DNA from: Chryseobacterium aquaeductus
GTDB taxonomy: Bacteria; Bacteroidota; Bacteroidia; Flavobacteriales; Weeksellaceae
Assembly (NCBI RefSeq): GCF_905175375.1
Contig: NZ_CAJIMS010000001.1
Span: 3,038,001 to 3,102,000 of the forward strand
Direction: 5' to 3'
DNA: 64,000 bases
Shown here: piece after piece, positions 43,071 through 53,600 of the stretch
How the letters are laid out: each line of letters opens with the position of its first letter
Numbering within the stretch: the stretch's first letter is position 1
Notes under the pieces: generated by a model
Seen by the model: the letters and a program-made list of their open reading frames with translations, nothing else
The model's database searches: none
Told to the model about the DNA's origin: nothing
Made by a program: the position numbers and the translations under genes

Positions 43071-44210
43071 ATGAATACAGAAACTATCAACAACATTAAA
43101 ATGATAGCTGAAACAGCAAAAGAATTTGCTGAGAAAAATATCAGACCCAATATTATGGAGTGGGACGAAAGCCAGACTTTCCCTAAAGAATTATTTCATC
43201 AATTAGGAGACATGGGTTTCATGGGAATCGTAATTCCTGAACAATATGGTGGTTCTGGTCTTGGTTATCATGAGTATGTGACTATTTTGGATGAGATTTC
43301 TCAGGTAGATCCTTCAATTGGACTTTCTGTAGCAGCTCACAATTCACTATGCACCAATCATATTTATGAGTTCGGAAACGAAGAGCAAAGAATGAAATGG
43401 CTTCCTCAGTTAGCTACCGGAAAGGTAATCGGAGCTTGGGGATTGACAGAGCATAATACAGGATCTGATTCTGGAGGAATGTCTACAACTGCTGTGAAAG
43501 ATGGTGACGAATGGGTAATAAACGGAGCAAAAAACTTCATCACCCATGCAATTTCAGGTGATATTGCTGTTGTGATGACGAGAACTGGTGAAATCGGTGC
43601 TAAAAACAATTCAACTGCTTTCGTTTTAGAGAAAGGAATGGCTGGTTTTACTTCAGGTAAAAAAGAAAACAAATTGGGAATGCGTGCTTCAGAAACTGCA
43701 GAACTTATTTTTGATAATGTTCGTGTTTCAGATGCAAACCGTTTGGGAGAAGTAGGTGAAGGTTTCAAGCAGGCAATGAAAATATTAGATGGTGGTAGAA
43801 TTTCTATTGCTGCACTAAGTTTAGGTACTGCAAGAGGTGCTTACAAAGCTGCTTTGAAATATGCTCAGGAAAGAAAACAATTTGGAAAAGCAATCTCTGA
43901 ATTTCAGGCAATCAATTTTATGCTTGCAGATATGGCAACAGAAATTGATGCTGCAGAATTATTGATTCAAAGAGCCTCTACATTGAAAAATGCTAAACAA
44001 AAAATGACTAAAGAAGGCGCAATGGCAAAATTATACGCATCTGAAGCTTGTGTAAGAATTTCAAACAATGCAGTTCAGGTCTTTGGAGGTTACGGTTATA
44101 CAAAAGATTTCCCTGCTGAGAAATTCTACAGAGATTCTAAACTTTGTACCATCGGTGAAGGAACTTCTGAGATCCAAAGGCTGGTGATCGGTAGAGAAAT
44201 TACAAAGTAA
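43071..44210 (+). CDS. Acyl-CoA dehydrogenase
   Basis: 379 residues, the normal length. Three-domain ACAD pattern: LFHQLGDMGFMGIVIPEQYGG, GAWGLTEHNTGSDSGGMSTTA (FAD region), FGKAISEFQAINFMLADMATEIDAA and the C-terminal QVFGGYGYTKDFPAEKFYRDSKLCTIGEGTSEIQ with the catalytic Glu in the GYTKDFPAE loop. It oxidises short- or branched-chain acyl-CoA, passing electrons to ETF. Followed after 19 bases by a DinB gene, probably in one transcript. Confidence 0.94.
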   Translation: MNTETINNIKMIAETAKEFAEKNIRPNIMEWDESQTFPKELFHQLGDMGFMGIVIPEQYGGSGLGYHEYVTILDEISQVDPSIGLSVAAHNSLCTNHIYEFGNEEQRMKWLPQLATGKVIGAWGLTEHNTGSDSGGMSTTAVKDGDEWVINGAKNFITHAISGDIAVVMTRTGEIGAKNNSTAFVLEKGMAGFTSGKKENKLGMRASETAELIFDNVRVSDANRLGEVGEGFKQAMKILDGGRISIAALSLGTARGAYKAALKYAQERKQFGKAISEFQAINFMLADMATEIDAAELLIQRASTLKNAKQKMTKEGAMAKLYASEACVRISNNAVQVFGGYGYTKDFPAEKFYRDSKLCTIGEGTSEIQRLVIGREITK

Positions 44211-44229
44211 ATTATTAAAAAAATATACA

Positions 44230-44727
44230 ATGATCAAAAAAACATTATTAGACGAGTTTTTGCATGAAGCAGAGAGCACGAGAAAACTTTTAAAAGCAAT
44301 TCCCGACAGTGCTTTGGATTTTAAACCATCTGAAATTAACTGGACTACTGCTCAGTTGGCTTCTCACATCTCAGAAGTTTACAATTGGTATGATGTTACT
44401 TTCAATCAAGATGTTTTGGATATGGGCAGTTATCAATACGATAAAGGTGATATTTCTAAGGCAGAAAATATTGTAGCAAAGTTCGAAGAGAATGTTGCAA
44501 ATGCGCAGCAAGCTATAGAAAAATGGGACGAAAGTACAATGATGAATGAATGGAAAATGGAAATGGACGGCAATTCAATCTTTCCACCTATGCCAAAAAT
44601 TCAGGTAATTCGTTCGTTTTTATACAACCATCTGTATCATCACCGTGGCGAACTGATTGTTTACCTACGATCTACAGGAAATAAAGTTCCCGGTATGTAT
44701 GGCCCTACTGCCGACGAAAAATTTTAA
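44230..44727 (+). CDS. DinB-family protein
   Basis: 165 residues, four-helix bundle with three His at metal-ligand positions: TTAQLASHISEVYNWYDV and LYNHLYHHRGELIVYLR, the DinB pattern. Function not assigned. In-operon position after the acyl-CoA dehydrogenase; a strong terminator follows. Confidence 0.85.
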   Translation: MIKKTLLDEFLHEAESTRKLLKAIPDSALDFKPSEINWTTAQLASHISEVYNWYDVTFNQDVLDMGSYQYDKGDISKAENIVAKFEENVANAQQAIEKWDESTMMNEWKMEMDGNSIFPPMPKIQVIRSFLYNHLYHHRGELIVYLRSTGNKVPGMYGPTADEKF

Positions 44728-44755
44728 AAATTTAGATCATACTATCATTAAATAC

Positions 44756-44785
44756 AGTACTCGCGTTTTGCGGGTACTTTTTTTT
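44756..44785 (+). terminator. Rho-independent terminator
   Basis: Stem AGTACTCGC / GCGGGTACT (one G-U pair), loop GTTTT, then eight T. Confidence 0.9.
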
Positions 44786-44860
44786 GAAATAAGTTTTTTA
44801 ACAATATTTGATGTATTGCATAATGATTTATGTTAATTATCTGCAATTTTCTTAAAATTT

Positions 44861-44894
44861 TTTGTTTTTCGTAATGAAATTTTTATTAGCTTTG
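44861..44894 (+). promoter_or_regulatory. Promoter of the secreted metalloprotease gene
   Basis: TTTG at 44861-44864, 22 bases, TAGCTTTG at 44887-44894. A start near 44901 rules out the open frame's first ATG at 44874 or earlier and supports the ATG at 44922. Confidence 0.55.
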
Positions 44895-44921
44895 ATAATT
44901 CACAATCAAAATGTTATTTAT

Positions 44922-47849
44922 ATGAAAAAACAACTATTGGTGATCGGAATGCTGGCATCAGGCATTGCTTTCGCTCAGACCGACCGACTTTGGTCTGAAA
45001 GTTCGAAAAAAGCTAATTCAGAAATTTTCGAAAACAAATCAAATATTCTCAATCCAAAAATCTATCAACTTGATATCAACGGACTAAAGAATGCTCTTTC
45101 CAAAGCTCCGAAAAGATTATCAGCTGGAGAAAAATCAGAGGTAATTATCTCATTCCCGAATTCTGAAGGGAAATTAGAAAACTTTAAGGTAAAAGAAAAT
45201 TCAAACTTTGATCCTCAGTTAGCAATAAAATATCCCGACATCAAATCTTATGTTGGTGAAGGTCTCGAAGATCCGAATTCTACAGTATATTTCAGTATTT
45301 CACCTTTAGGATTATCTTCAATGGAAATCTATGGTGACAAATCTGCAGTTTTCATCGAGCCCTATACCAAAGATCTTGCAACGTATGTTGTATATAAAAA
45401 ATCTGATAAGAAAGATAATTTAAGCACTTTTGAATGTACCGTAATAGACGTTGCTCAAAAAGGAATCAGTACTTCTACTCTGGCTGCGAGACCTAATGCA
45501 GATGATGCAAAATTAAGAACATTCCGTCTGGCACTTTCTTCAACAGGAGAATACACCACTTATTTCGGTGGCACAAAAGCTCTTGCTCTAGCGGCGATGA
45601 ATAATACAATGACTCGTGTAAATGGAGTTTTCGAAAAAGATTTTGCAGCCAGAATGGTTTTGATTGCCAATAATGACGCGGTAATTTACACAAGTGCTTC
45701 TTCAGATCCGTATTCTGCTGCTGCACAAATGAGCAATTGGAATTCTCAGCTTCAGTCAACTTTAACTTCCGTAATTGGTGAAGCAAATTATGATGTAGGT
45801 CATTTATTCGGAGCTTCGGGAGGTGGCGGAAATGCAGGTTGCATTGGATGTGTTTGTGTAAATGGCTCTAAAGGTAGCGGATACACCTCTCCATTAGACG
45901 GAATTCCTTCCGGAGATAATTTCGATATTGATTTCGTTGCTCATGAATTAGGTCATCAATTTGGAGGAAATCACACTTTCTCTCACGCAAATGAAGGAAC
46001 AGGAGTCAATATGGAACCAGGATCAGGATCAACCATTATGGGTTATGCAGGAATTACCAATCAGGACATTCAGCCACATTCAGATTCTTTCTTTCATGCG
46101 ATAAGTATTCAGCAGATTACGAATAATATTAAAGCTAAAACCTGTCCGGTAAGCACTTCTACAGGAAATTCAATTCCAACTGCAAATGCAGGTTTAGATT
46201 ATACGATTCCGAAAAGTACACCATTTATGCTTACTGGCACAGGAACCGATGCCAACGGAGATTCTCTGACTTATATCTGGGAACAGGTGGATAATGCTTC
46301 ATCTTCACAAACCGGAACAAGCTCTGCAGCAAGTGCTACCAAAGCCACGGGACCAACTTTCAGATCTTGGACGCCGACTACAACTCCTGTGAGATATTTT
46401 CCAAGAATGGCATCTGTTTTGGCTGGTGCAACGACAACGGCTGGTGCTGAGATCAATGTGGAAGCACTTTCATCTGTAGCAAGAACTTTAAATTTCAGAT
46501 TTACAGTGCGTGATAACAGAGCTGGAGGTTCAGGAAATAATTCTGATGATGCAAAAGTTACTGTCAATGCTACCGCTGGACCTTTCATCATTACTTCACA
46601 AGGTACATCCACAACATATGCAGGTGGAAGTTCCCAAAATGTAACTTGGAATGTTGCAGGAACAACCGCAAATAGTATTAATGCCGCAAATGTAGATATT
46701 TTATGGTCAACAAATTCAGGGGCAACATGGACTACTTTGTTGGCAGGAACTCCGAATGATGGCTCTCAAGCGGTAGTGATACCGAATGTTACGACAACCA
46801 CAGGAAGAATTATGGTAAAAGGAAGCAATCATATTTTCTTTGATGTAAATAATGCTAACATTTCTGTAAATTCGGGATCAGGAGGCACAGACACAGTTGC
46901 TCCAACGGCTCCTACTCTTTCTGCCTCTGGTACAACTTCTACAAGCACCAATCTTTCATGGTCTGGCGCAACAGATGCCGTAGGTGTTACTGGTTATGAT
47001 GTATATCAAGGATCATCGTTGATTGGAAATACCGCTTCTACAAGTTATACAGTGACAAGTTTAAGTCCGTCTACGACTTACAGTTTTTCAGTAAGAGCAA
47101 AAGATGCCGCCGGTAATATTTCTACTTCAAGTAACTCGGTAAGCATAACAACTCTTGCAGGAAGCACAGTTACTTATTGTTCGGCAACTGCAACAAATAC
47201 TGCAGATGAAAGAATTGGAAATGTAAAATTTGGTACTATTAATAATACTTCAACAGGAACTGCCGGATACGAAAACTTCACTTCAATTTCTACGAATGTA
47301 ACTCGTGGAACTGCGAATACGATCTCTATCACTCCGGTTTGGACATCCACTAAATACAATGAAGCCTACGCTGTTTACATCGATTATAACAAAGATGGTG
47401 ATTTCACAGACAGTGGAGAAAGAGTTTGGACAAAAACAGGATCGCAAACTACTCCGGTTACAGGATCAATTACAATTCCGTCAACGGCAACTCTTGGAAG
47501 TACACGAATGAGAGTAATGATGCAGTACAATTCTGTTCCGTCATCATCTTGTGGGTCTTACACTTACGGGCAGGTTGAAGATTATACTTTAAATATTGTT
47601 TCTTCGGGAAGAGGTGAAGACTTTAATGTCGAAAACTTAATGACTGACATTAAATTATACCCAAATCCTGTGAGAGATATTTTAAATATTTCTAATACGA
47701 AAGCTGAAGATTACAAAATCTTCGATATGGGTGGAAAACTAATAAACTCAGGAAAACTCGAAAGAGGCACAGTGAATGTCAGCAACCTTACAACAGGAGC
47801 TTACACGATCCAGATTGGAGAAATCTCAAAAAGATTTATCAAAAATTAA
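44922..47849 (+). CDS. Secreted reprolysin-type metalloprotease with FN3, GEVED and T9SS sorting domain
   Basis: 975 residues from the ATG at 44922, which starts a proper signal peptide (MKKQLLVIGMLASGIAFAQ). Propeptide to about 190, then a zinc metalloprotease domain with HELGHQFGGNHTF (HExxHxxGxxH) and the Met-turn YAGITNQD region preceded by STIMGY. Further domains: a beta domain from about 420, an FN3 domain at about 660-750, a GEVED domain (FGTINNTSTGTAGYENFTSI, YIDYNKDGDFTDSGE) and the T9SS domain (LYPNPVRDILNIS, ending KRFIKN). Extracellular protease. Confidence 0.92.
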   Translation: MKKQLLVIGMLASGIAFAQTDRLWSESSKKANSEIFENKSNILNPKIYQLDINGLKNALSKAPKRLSAGEKSEVIISFPNSEGKLENFKVKENSNFDPQLAIKYPDIKSYVGEGLEDPNSTVYFSISPLGLSSMEIYGDKSAVFIEPYTKDLATYVVYKKSDKKDNLSTFECTVIDVAQKGISTSTLAARPNADDAKLRTFRLALSSTGEYTTYFGGTKALALAAMNNTMTRVNGVFEKDFAARMVLIANNDAVIYTSASSDPYSAAAQMSNWNSQLQSTLTSVIGEANYDVGHLFGASGGGGNAGCIGCVCVNGSKGSGYTSPLDGIPSGDNFDIDFVAHELGHQFGGNHTFSHANEGTGVNMEPGSGSTIMGYAGITNQDIQPHSDSFFHAISIQQITNNIKAKTCPVSTSTGNSIPTANAGLDYTIPKSTPFMLTGTGTDANGDSLTYIWEQVDNASSSQTGTSSAASATKATGPTFRSWTPTTTPVRYFPRMASVLAGATTTAGAEINVEALSSVARTLNFRFTVRDNRAGGSGNNSDDAKVTVNATAGPFIITSQGTSTTYAGGSSQNVTWNVAGTTANSINAANVDILWSTNSGATWTTLLAGTPNDGSQAVVIPNVTTTTGRIMVKGSNHIFFDVNNANISVNSGSGGTDTVAPTAPTLSASGTTSTSTNLSWSGATDAVGVTGYDVYQGSSLIGNTASTSYTVTSLSPSTTYSFSVRAKDAAGNISTSSNSVSITTLAGSTVTYCSATATNTADERIGNVKFGTINNTSTGTAGYENFTSISTNVTRGTANTISITPVWTSTKYNEAYAVYIDYNKDGDFTDSGERVWTKTGSQTTPVTGSITIPSTATLGSTRMRVMMQYNSVPSSSCGSYTYGQVEDYTLNIVSSGRGEDFNVENLMTDIKLYPNPVRDILNISNTKAEDYKIFDMGGKLINSGKLERGTVNVSNLTTGAYTIQIGEISKRFIKN

Positions 47850-47872
47850 CCATTAAAAATTAAACTTTGAAA

Positions 47873-47900
47873 AGGCTGCCTGAAAATGGCGGTCTTTTTT
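47873..47900 (+). terminator. Terminator
   Basis: AGGCTGCC pairs with GGCGGTCT using two G-U pairs, followed by TTTTTT. Confidence 0.55.
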
Positions 47901-48012
47901 ATAGGTAACAGATGATAGGCAATAGGTAATTTTGCAATTAAATTAAAACTAAAAAGCATCAACTATCTACAATTTCCCAAAATCACTATATTTGCTTTAA
48001 ATTTAAAATTTC

Positions 48013-48480
48013 ATGGATAAAATTGATAGTCTGAATCAGGTCGCAGAATTCCACACAACCTTTAAAGCTCCTATTCTCAATACTCCTCAAATTCCTTCTC
48101 AGGAAAGATGTAATCTTAGAGTTGAGCTTTTACAGGAAGAATTAAATGAACTGAAACAAGCAATTGAAGATAAAAATTTAGTAGAAATTGCCGATGCATT
48201 ATGTGATTTGCAATATGTTTTGAGCGGCGCTGTTTTAGAATTTGGATTGGGCGATAAATTTGTAAAATTATTTAATGAAGTTCAGCGTTCAAATATGTCT
48301 AAAGCTTGTGATAATGAAGAACAGGCGGGCGAAACGGTGGAGTTTTACAAAGAAAAAGACGTTGAATCTTTTTACGAAAAATCTGGAGAAAAATTTAATG
48401 TATACAGAAAGGCAGATCATAAAGTTTTGAAAAACAAATACTACTCTCCTGCTGATTTAAAAACAATTATTGAAAATTAA
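48013..48480 (+). CDS. MazG-like nucleoside triphosphate pyrophosphohydrolase
   Basis: 155 residues. All-alpha NTP pyrophosphohydrolase fold with the metal-binding acidic cluster LLQEELNELKQAIEDKNLVEIADALCDLQYVLSG (E-E-x-x-E ... E-x-x-D). The C-terminal third (RSNMSKACDNEEQAGETVEFYKEKDV) matches the PRA-PH-like subgroup. It likely hydrolyses NTPs or dNTPs to monophosphates for pool cleaning. Separate transcript from the protease upstream. Confidence 0.85.
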   Translation: MDKIDSLNQVAEFHTTFKAPILNTPQIPSQERCNLRVELLQEELNELKQAIEDKNLVEIADALCDLQYVLSGAVLEFGLGDKFVKLFNEVQRSNMSKACDNEEQAGETVEFYKEKDVESFYEKSGEKFNVYRKADHKVLKNKYYSPADLKTIIEN

Positions 48481-48565
48481 AAATGAAATCGCTGTGGTTT
48501 GGAAATCTAAACATCGATGAATAGCGGCGATTGCAAATGACCTTAAAAAAAGTAGAAATCTACAT

Positions 48566-49138
48566 ATGAAAAAAATTATTACCCGAATACTTATTGTTTC
48601 ATCTTTTGCGTTTGCGAATCAGCAGTTAAAGGCTCAGAAAGTTGTTGTCAATCGTGAAGTAGAAACTACGAATGATGGCAAAATGCTTTTGGGACACCAA
48701 TTAAAAGACCAATTCGTAAAAGAACCTTACTCTGAATGGTATACCAAAGAATTTAACGAATATGCTTTAGACCAAAAAGCAGTGGGAGAACTCAAGAAAA
48801 ACAAAATCAATTCTTATAATTTGATCGTTTTTATCGGAACCTGGTGCGAAGACAGTCATAGGGATTTTCCGAGATTGATGAAGATTTTGGAAGAAGTAAA
48901 TTATCCTGACAGTAAGTTGACGATCATTGCTGTCAACCGTAAAAAAGAATCTCCAACAGGTGATGAAGTAAGATATAATGTCCAAAAAGTTCCTACCATT
49001 ATTGTTGAAAAATATGGCAAGGAAATTGGAAGAATTATTGAGATGCCGACTACAGGATATGTTGAAAGAGATCTTGTGGAAATCTTAAAGAAAGATGATC
49101 AATCGGTTATCAAAGAATTATTTAAAAAAGAAAATTGA
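48566..49138 (+). CDS. Exported thioredoxin-like protein with single active-site Cys
   Basis: 190 residues with a signal peptide (cleavage after QLKAQ). Thioredoxin fold with IVFIGTWCEDSHRDFPRLMKIL, where the usual CxxC is CEDS, so it has one Cys and cannot act as a dithiol oxidoreductase, and the cis-Pro in VPTIIVEK. Its TTGA stop overlaps the next gene's TTG start by 4 bases, so they are coupled. A role in periplasmic sulfur or protein-quality control is inferred. Confidence 0.85.
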   Translation: MKKIITRILIVSSFAFANQQLKAQKVVVNREVETTNDGKMLLGHQLKDQFVKEPYSEWYTKEFNEYALDQKAVGELKKNKINSYNLIVFIGTWCEDSHRDFPRLMKILEEVNYPDSKLTIIAVNRKKESPTGDEVRYNVQKVPTIIVEKYGKEIGRIIEMPTTGYVERDLVEILKKDDQSVIKELFKKEN

Positions 49139-49740
49139 GAAATTTAAAACTTGTCCTTCCGTTTGTTGCAGGAATTCTTCTGATGCTGATTCTATTTTTC
49201 AGTTTCAGATCATGTTTGAACATAACTGAAAAAACCGAAAAATCTGACTACTACATTCTGACCAATCAAATCTCCAAAATGAATAAAATGGTCGTTTTGG
49301 AACAGGATTTTTCTGCCATGCAAAAGACTAAATTTGGTTACGAATTTTTTGGTAAAGAGATGACAAGCAATAGTGTAATCACCTACACCAAAACCAATGC
49401 ACAGGTTTCTTATGACTTGAATAAGATGAAAATGGAAGTTGATTCTATCAATAAAAAATTGATTATAAAAGATCTTCCCAATGCTGATATCAGAATTACT
49501 CCAAGTGTGGAAATTCAGTCATTAGATGATTCTTTTATCAACAGGATTTCGGAAAAGGATATTAAAAATGTGCAGCAAAAGGCTAAACAAACTGCTATTA
49601 ATTCAGTAGACCAAAATAAATTGAGAAGCGAAGGTCGTAAGCAATTAATGGAAAATCTTAATAATATTTTCGTTTTGGCAAAGGCTTTGAACTATACCAT
49701 AGAAGATAAAACCGGACAACTCGGTGTTCTTGGACTTTAA
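49135..49740 (+). CDS. DUF4230 protein
   Basis: 201 residues starting at a TTG (49135). One N-terminal membrane anchor (LVLPFVAGILLMLILFF), then a soluble domain matching DUF4230: KMNKMVVLEQDFSAMQ, YDLNKMKMEVDSINKKLIIKDLPNADI, and a helical C-terminal half. Function unknown. Translationally coupled to the thioredoxin-like gene. Confidence 0.8.
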   Translation: MRNLKLVLPFVAGILLMLILFFSFRSCLNITEKTEKSDYYILTNQISKMNKMVVLEQDFSAMQKTKFGYEFFGKEMTSNSVITYTKTNAQVSYDLNKMKMEVDSINKKLIIKDLPNADIRITPSVEIQSLDDSFINRISEKDIKNVQQKAKQTAINSVDQNKLRSEGRKQLMENLNNIFVLAKALNYTIEDKTGQLGVLGL

Positions 49741-49751
49741 AATTCAAAATT

Positions 49752-49934
49752 ATGGGCTCTCAAGACGATAAAAAAAAAGAATCTGCAAATTCTGCAGAAA
49801 CGAAAAAACAAAATGAAGATTTTCAGAACATTCCTGCATCATCAGAAAAACAGAATCCGCCGGATATTAATAAGGAAGACGTACAGAAATCTTCAAAAAA
49901 CAAATCCGGAAAGACGGATGACAGTAAAGAATAA
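49752..49934 (+). CDS. Small hydrophilic hypothetical protein
   Basis: 60 residues, Lys/Glu/Ser/Asn-rich (GSQDDKKKESANSAETKKQ, KSSKNKSGKTDDSKE), predicted disordered. 11 bases after the DUF4230 gene and followed by a terminator, so it is the last gene of the three. Coding potential is uncertain because of low complexity. Confidence 0.5.
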   Translation: MGSQDDKKKESANSAETKKQNEDFQNIPASSEKQNPPDINKEDVQKSSKNKSGKTDDSKE

Positions 49935-49951
49935 GCTAAAAAATTAAAACA

Positions 49952-49982
49952 AAAGGTTCTGCTTTGAATAAGCAGAACCTTT
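49952..49982 (+). terminator. Rho-independent terminator
   Basis: 13-bp stem AAAGGTTCTGCTT / complement, loop TGAAT. Confidence 0.85.
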
Positions 49983-50048
49983 AAAAGTGATATATTCACA
50001 AAAAAACTGTTTTTACTAGTCTGATTCTTGAATATACTTTTCTAATTA

Positions 50049-50636
50049 TTATTTCTTTTTAATGAATTTTTTACTAATCTTAGTGTCATCCTTCAAAGTG
50101 TATACAATGATGTATCCACTTTCGGGAATGTGGGAAATATCTATGCTAAAAGATTTGCTCCCTATTTCTATCATTGACTGATACACTAAAGTACCACTTA
50201 GTGAATATATCGCTATCTTTTTAACGTCTATATTATTAAATTGGCTATTGATAACAGTAGTAGCAGGATTGGGATAGAGAACAATACTCCTTCCTGAATC
50301 ATAAATAGAAGAACCGCTTTCATCCATCTTCGCTAAAGGGATAGAACAATTTCCGACTGCCATCACTACATTGCCTCCACTGGATGATGCTTTGAAGCCA
50401 TTAGTCATAGAGATACTTGTGCCGGAATATATCTTATTGTTACTAATATTGATATTTCCTGTAGTTGTTATTGCAGCAGAAGTCCAATATTTATTGCCTA
50501 CTATAGGAGGTGCAGCAGCTGTAAAGCTCAATACTGACGAAGTATTTGTATTATATGGCAAAGGATTGTTACAATAAGTTTCTTGAGCTAAACATTTTGC
50601 TGAAAGCAGAATGTATAGTATAGGTAATTTACGCAT
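50049..50636 (-). CDS. Secreted protein with T9SS sorting domain
   Basis: 195 residues, signal peptide (residues 1-17). The N-terminal part has repeated short strands (TTTGNINISNNKIYSG, SISMTNGFKASSSGGNVVMAV) like a small beta-helix seen in many flavobacterial surface proteins. The C-terminal 80 residues are a T9SS type A domain (IVLYPNPATTVINSQ, KKIAIYSLSGTLVYQ, ending KKFIKKK). It follows the large collagen-like gene with 2 bases between, so the two are one transcript. Confidence 0.85.
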   Translation of the reverse strand: MRKLPILYILLSAKCLAQETYCNNPLPYNTNTSSVLSFTAAAPPIVGNKYWTSAAITTTGNINISNNKIYSGTSISMTNGFKASSSGGNVVMAVGNCSIPLAKMDESGSSIYDSGRSIVLYPNPATTVINSQFNNIDVKKIAIYSLSGTLVYQSMIEIGSKSFSIDISHIPESGYIIVYTLKDDTKISKKFIKKK

Positions 50637-50638
50637 AA

Positions 50639-53600
50639 CTATTTTTTTAACTGTTCAACCATTGTTTTTAGAGCTTCCATTTCTTGCTTCATCGTAGAAA
50701 GTTCTTCTATTTTTTTGTTTTGAGCTTCTATTTTTTTGTTTTGCTCAATAACATACAATGTAAGTTCTTCTATTTTTTCCTGTTGAAGTGTTGATATTTT
50801 AGCCAAAGGCAAACCATTGGTTTCTATTTCTTTAGCAGAAGGAATATTTGGCAAATGACCATTCTCTTTAATGAATGTTTCTACTTCCGGTAATGATTTT
50901 AACTTATAATCTTCTTTGAAAACATAATCTGCCCAACCTGCATTGGATACCAATACTTCGTCTTTTGCTTTTATTTTCCCGTTGACAAGAAGTTTGTAAT
51001 TCAAATCATTATTTAAAGTTGCATTTCCAAGAAAAGAAGTTGCATTTTCTCCGATAAAAACTTGCTGATGTTTTACAGTAAAAGTCTCTTTGGTTGTAGC
51101 TGGTATTCCACCAGATCCTCTTGGTCTAGATAATATTGAAAAATATAAATTGCCATCCAATAACATTGTTCTATCACTTGTAGTATATCCATTCGAGTTG
51201 TATATATTCTTGGTTATTAAACTTGATACAGGAGTCCAAACGACATCTCCCCACTGAGGATTTGTCCCTCCATTTACAAGTATATGAGTTCCACTCGTTG
51301 AGCCTAAGTCAATATTATTGGGTCTGTAATTTAGATTTCCTTTAATAGTTGTTTTAGAAGTTGTAGATGCTTGATTATTACCAATACTTATGTTCCCAAT
51401 ATTATCCAAAACAAATTCTTTTGAAGAAAAATTGGCATCAGGATTAAATGCTCCTCTTAAATGAATTTTGTTAAAATTATTGACTGAAAAAACATTTGTG
51501 TCTGTAATGCTATTGGTTTGACCTTGTACAACAAAATCATTAACACCTCTTAAAACATTTTCAGAAAAGCCATTTGTACTAGTTATATTAATAAGCTTTG
51601 TGTTTGTAGGAGTTATATCAGTACTAGGATCTTTATAAAATCTATCACTTTCAAAGTTACCATAGCCAAAATCACTTTTTAGGATAGAATTTTCTATTGT
51701 CGTCTCTCTAGCATCAGATCTAATATCTATAATATATTTTAAATGTGGATTGATTAGATTTCCATATGAATCTCTAATTTTCCAATCAAAAGTATTTATA
51801 TGGGAAAATATATTTCTATGCCCTTGAATATTTTTAATACCATAAGTCTCGCTTGTTTGGTAATCTGGTGTTGTTTGTAAATGAATATTTGAAAATTTAT
51901 TTTGGTTGAATTGACCTGTATTTGAACCGAAATCTATTCCTGTTTTAAAACCATTGAGAAAAATATTATCAAAAATATTATCATTAAAAATACCACCTCT
52001 AGAGTTAAATACTATACCATAATGAAATCTATAATAATGAATGTTACTAAAGGTATTAAAATCTGACTCTTCATTATTACTTAATTGAACTAAAATTGGC
52101 GATGTTGAGGGGGTATATCCTCCAGTATCATTTCCAAAATATAGGTTGTCAAAAATATTTCGTTCAGCTTTGCCTAAAATTCTTATTCCTGTGTTAACGA
52201 AACTTTCATTTGGCTTCATTAAATCTAACCTTAAACTTTTTAATATATTTCTAGTTGAAGAAAAAGTAGTATCTCCATAAGAAACTAAGGCTACATCTAC
52301 TCCTAAGTCATTTGATGGTCTTAAAACCGTATTGTAACCTGCACCTTCAATGGTGATACCGCTTTTCCCAGCTAAATCAATAGTTTGATTCACATAATAT
52401 GTTCCCTCCTGTAGGTAGAACTTTTTATATCCAAGTGTATCATATGCATAAGAAATTATTTGATTTATATCAGAACTTGCAGTAACGATACTATTCGCAG
52501 AGTTTCTAATATCTAATGGTGTTGGATTTGAAGCAATACTGCTTCCTATTGTGTAAACCGTATTTAGATTAGAACCTGTGGCATTAGCAACATTTATTTG
52601 GTAAGGGTTAGTTGGACTACCGTTTCCTGAAACGGTAGTGTTTGTTCCGTTTACTATTGAAGTGCTACCAGATGAAGAATTCATGTCTACCCACTGTGTT
52701 GCGTAATCATTACCATTTATCTTCGCTAAAACCTGTCCTGCTGCTCCACCTGTAGGAACGCCTTGTCCGTTGGCACCATCAGAACCAGGTAGACCTTGAA
52801 TTCCTTGAGGTCCTGCTGGACCTACTTCTCCTTGCAAACCTGTAGCTCCTGTTAACCCTTGTGGACCTGTTGCTCCCATTAATCCTTGTGGACCTGCTGG
52901 ACCTACTTCTCCTTGCAAACCTGTAGCTCCTGTCAATCCTTGTGGACCTGCTGGACCTGCTGGACCTGTAGCTCCTGCAACTGTTGGCAATGTCACAGAA
53001 CCTCCATTGGTAAGTGATAATGTAGATCCAGAAATAGACAGTTGTTGTTTGTCGATAGCAGATAAGAGTACATTACTTGCCACTCCATTTACGGTGCTGG
53101 TTAATTGTGTTGCATTGGTTGATAATCCATTGGTTGTAGGTCCTGACGCAGAAATTGTTTTCCATGTATTGTCACCTGCTAAAAAAGTAGTAGCACTTCT
53201 TGTTCCTGTAGCACTTAAATCATTTAAAGCAATTGTTGCATCAAGTATTTTTGCAGAAGTTACAGCTCCGTCTTTAATATCTGCTGTTGCAATTGTTCCG
53301 TCAAGTATTTTATCTGTTGTAACTGCATTGTTTGCAATATCCGCTGTTACAATTGTTGCATCAAGTATTTTTGCAGAAGTTACAGCTCCGTCTTTAATAT
53401 CTGCTGTTGCAATTGTTCCGTCAAGTATTTTATCTGTTGTAATTGAATTATTAATTACATCTGCTTTAATTTGAGTTCCAGTTAAAGTTAAATCAATAGT
53501 TGGTGTATCAAGCACGGTAGTACTTTCTCCTGTAACGGTTGGTATATTTTGTGTAGATAATTTACCTGTGGCATCAGCTACAACCATTCTTGTGCCCGTA

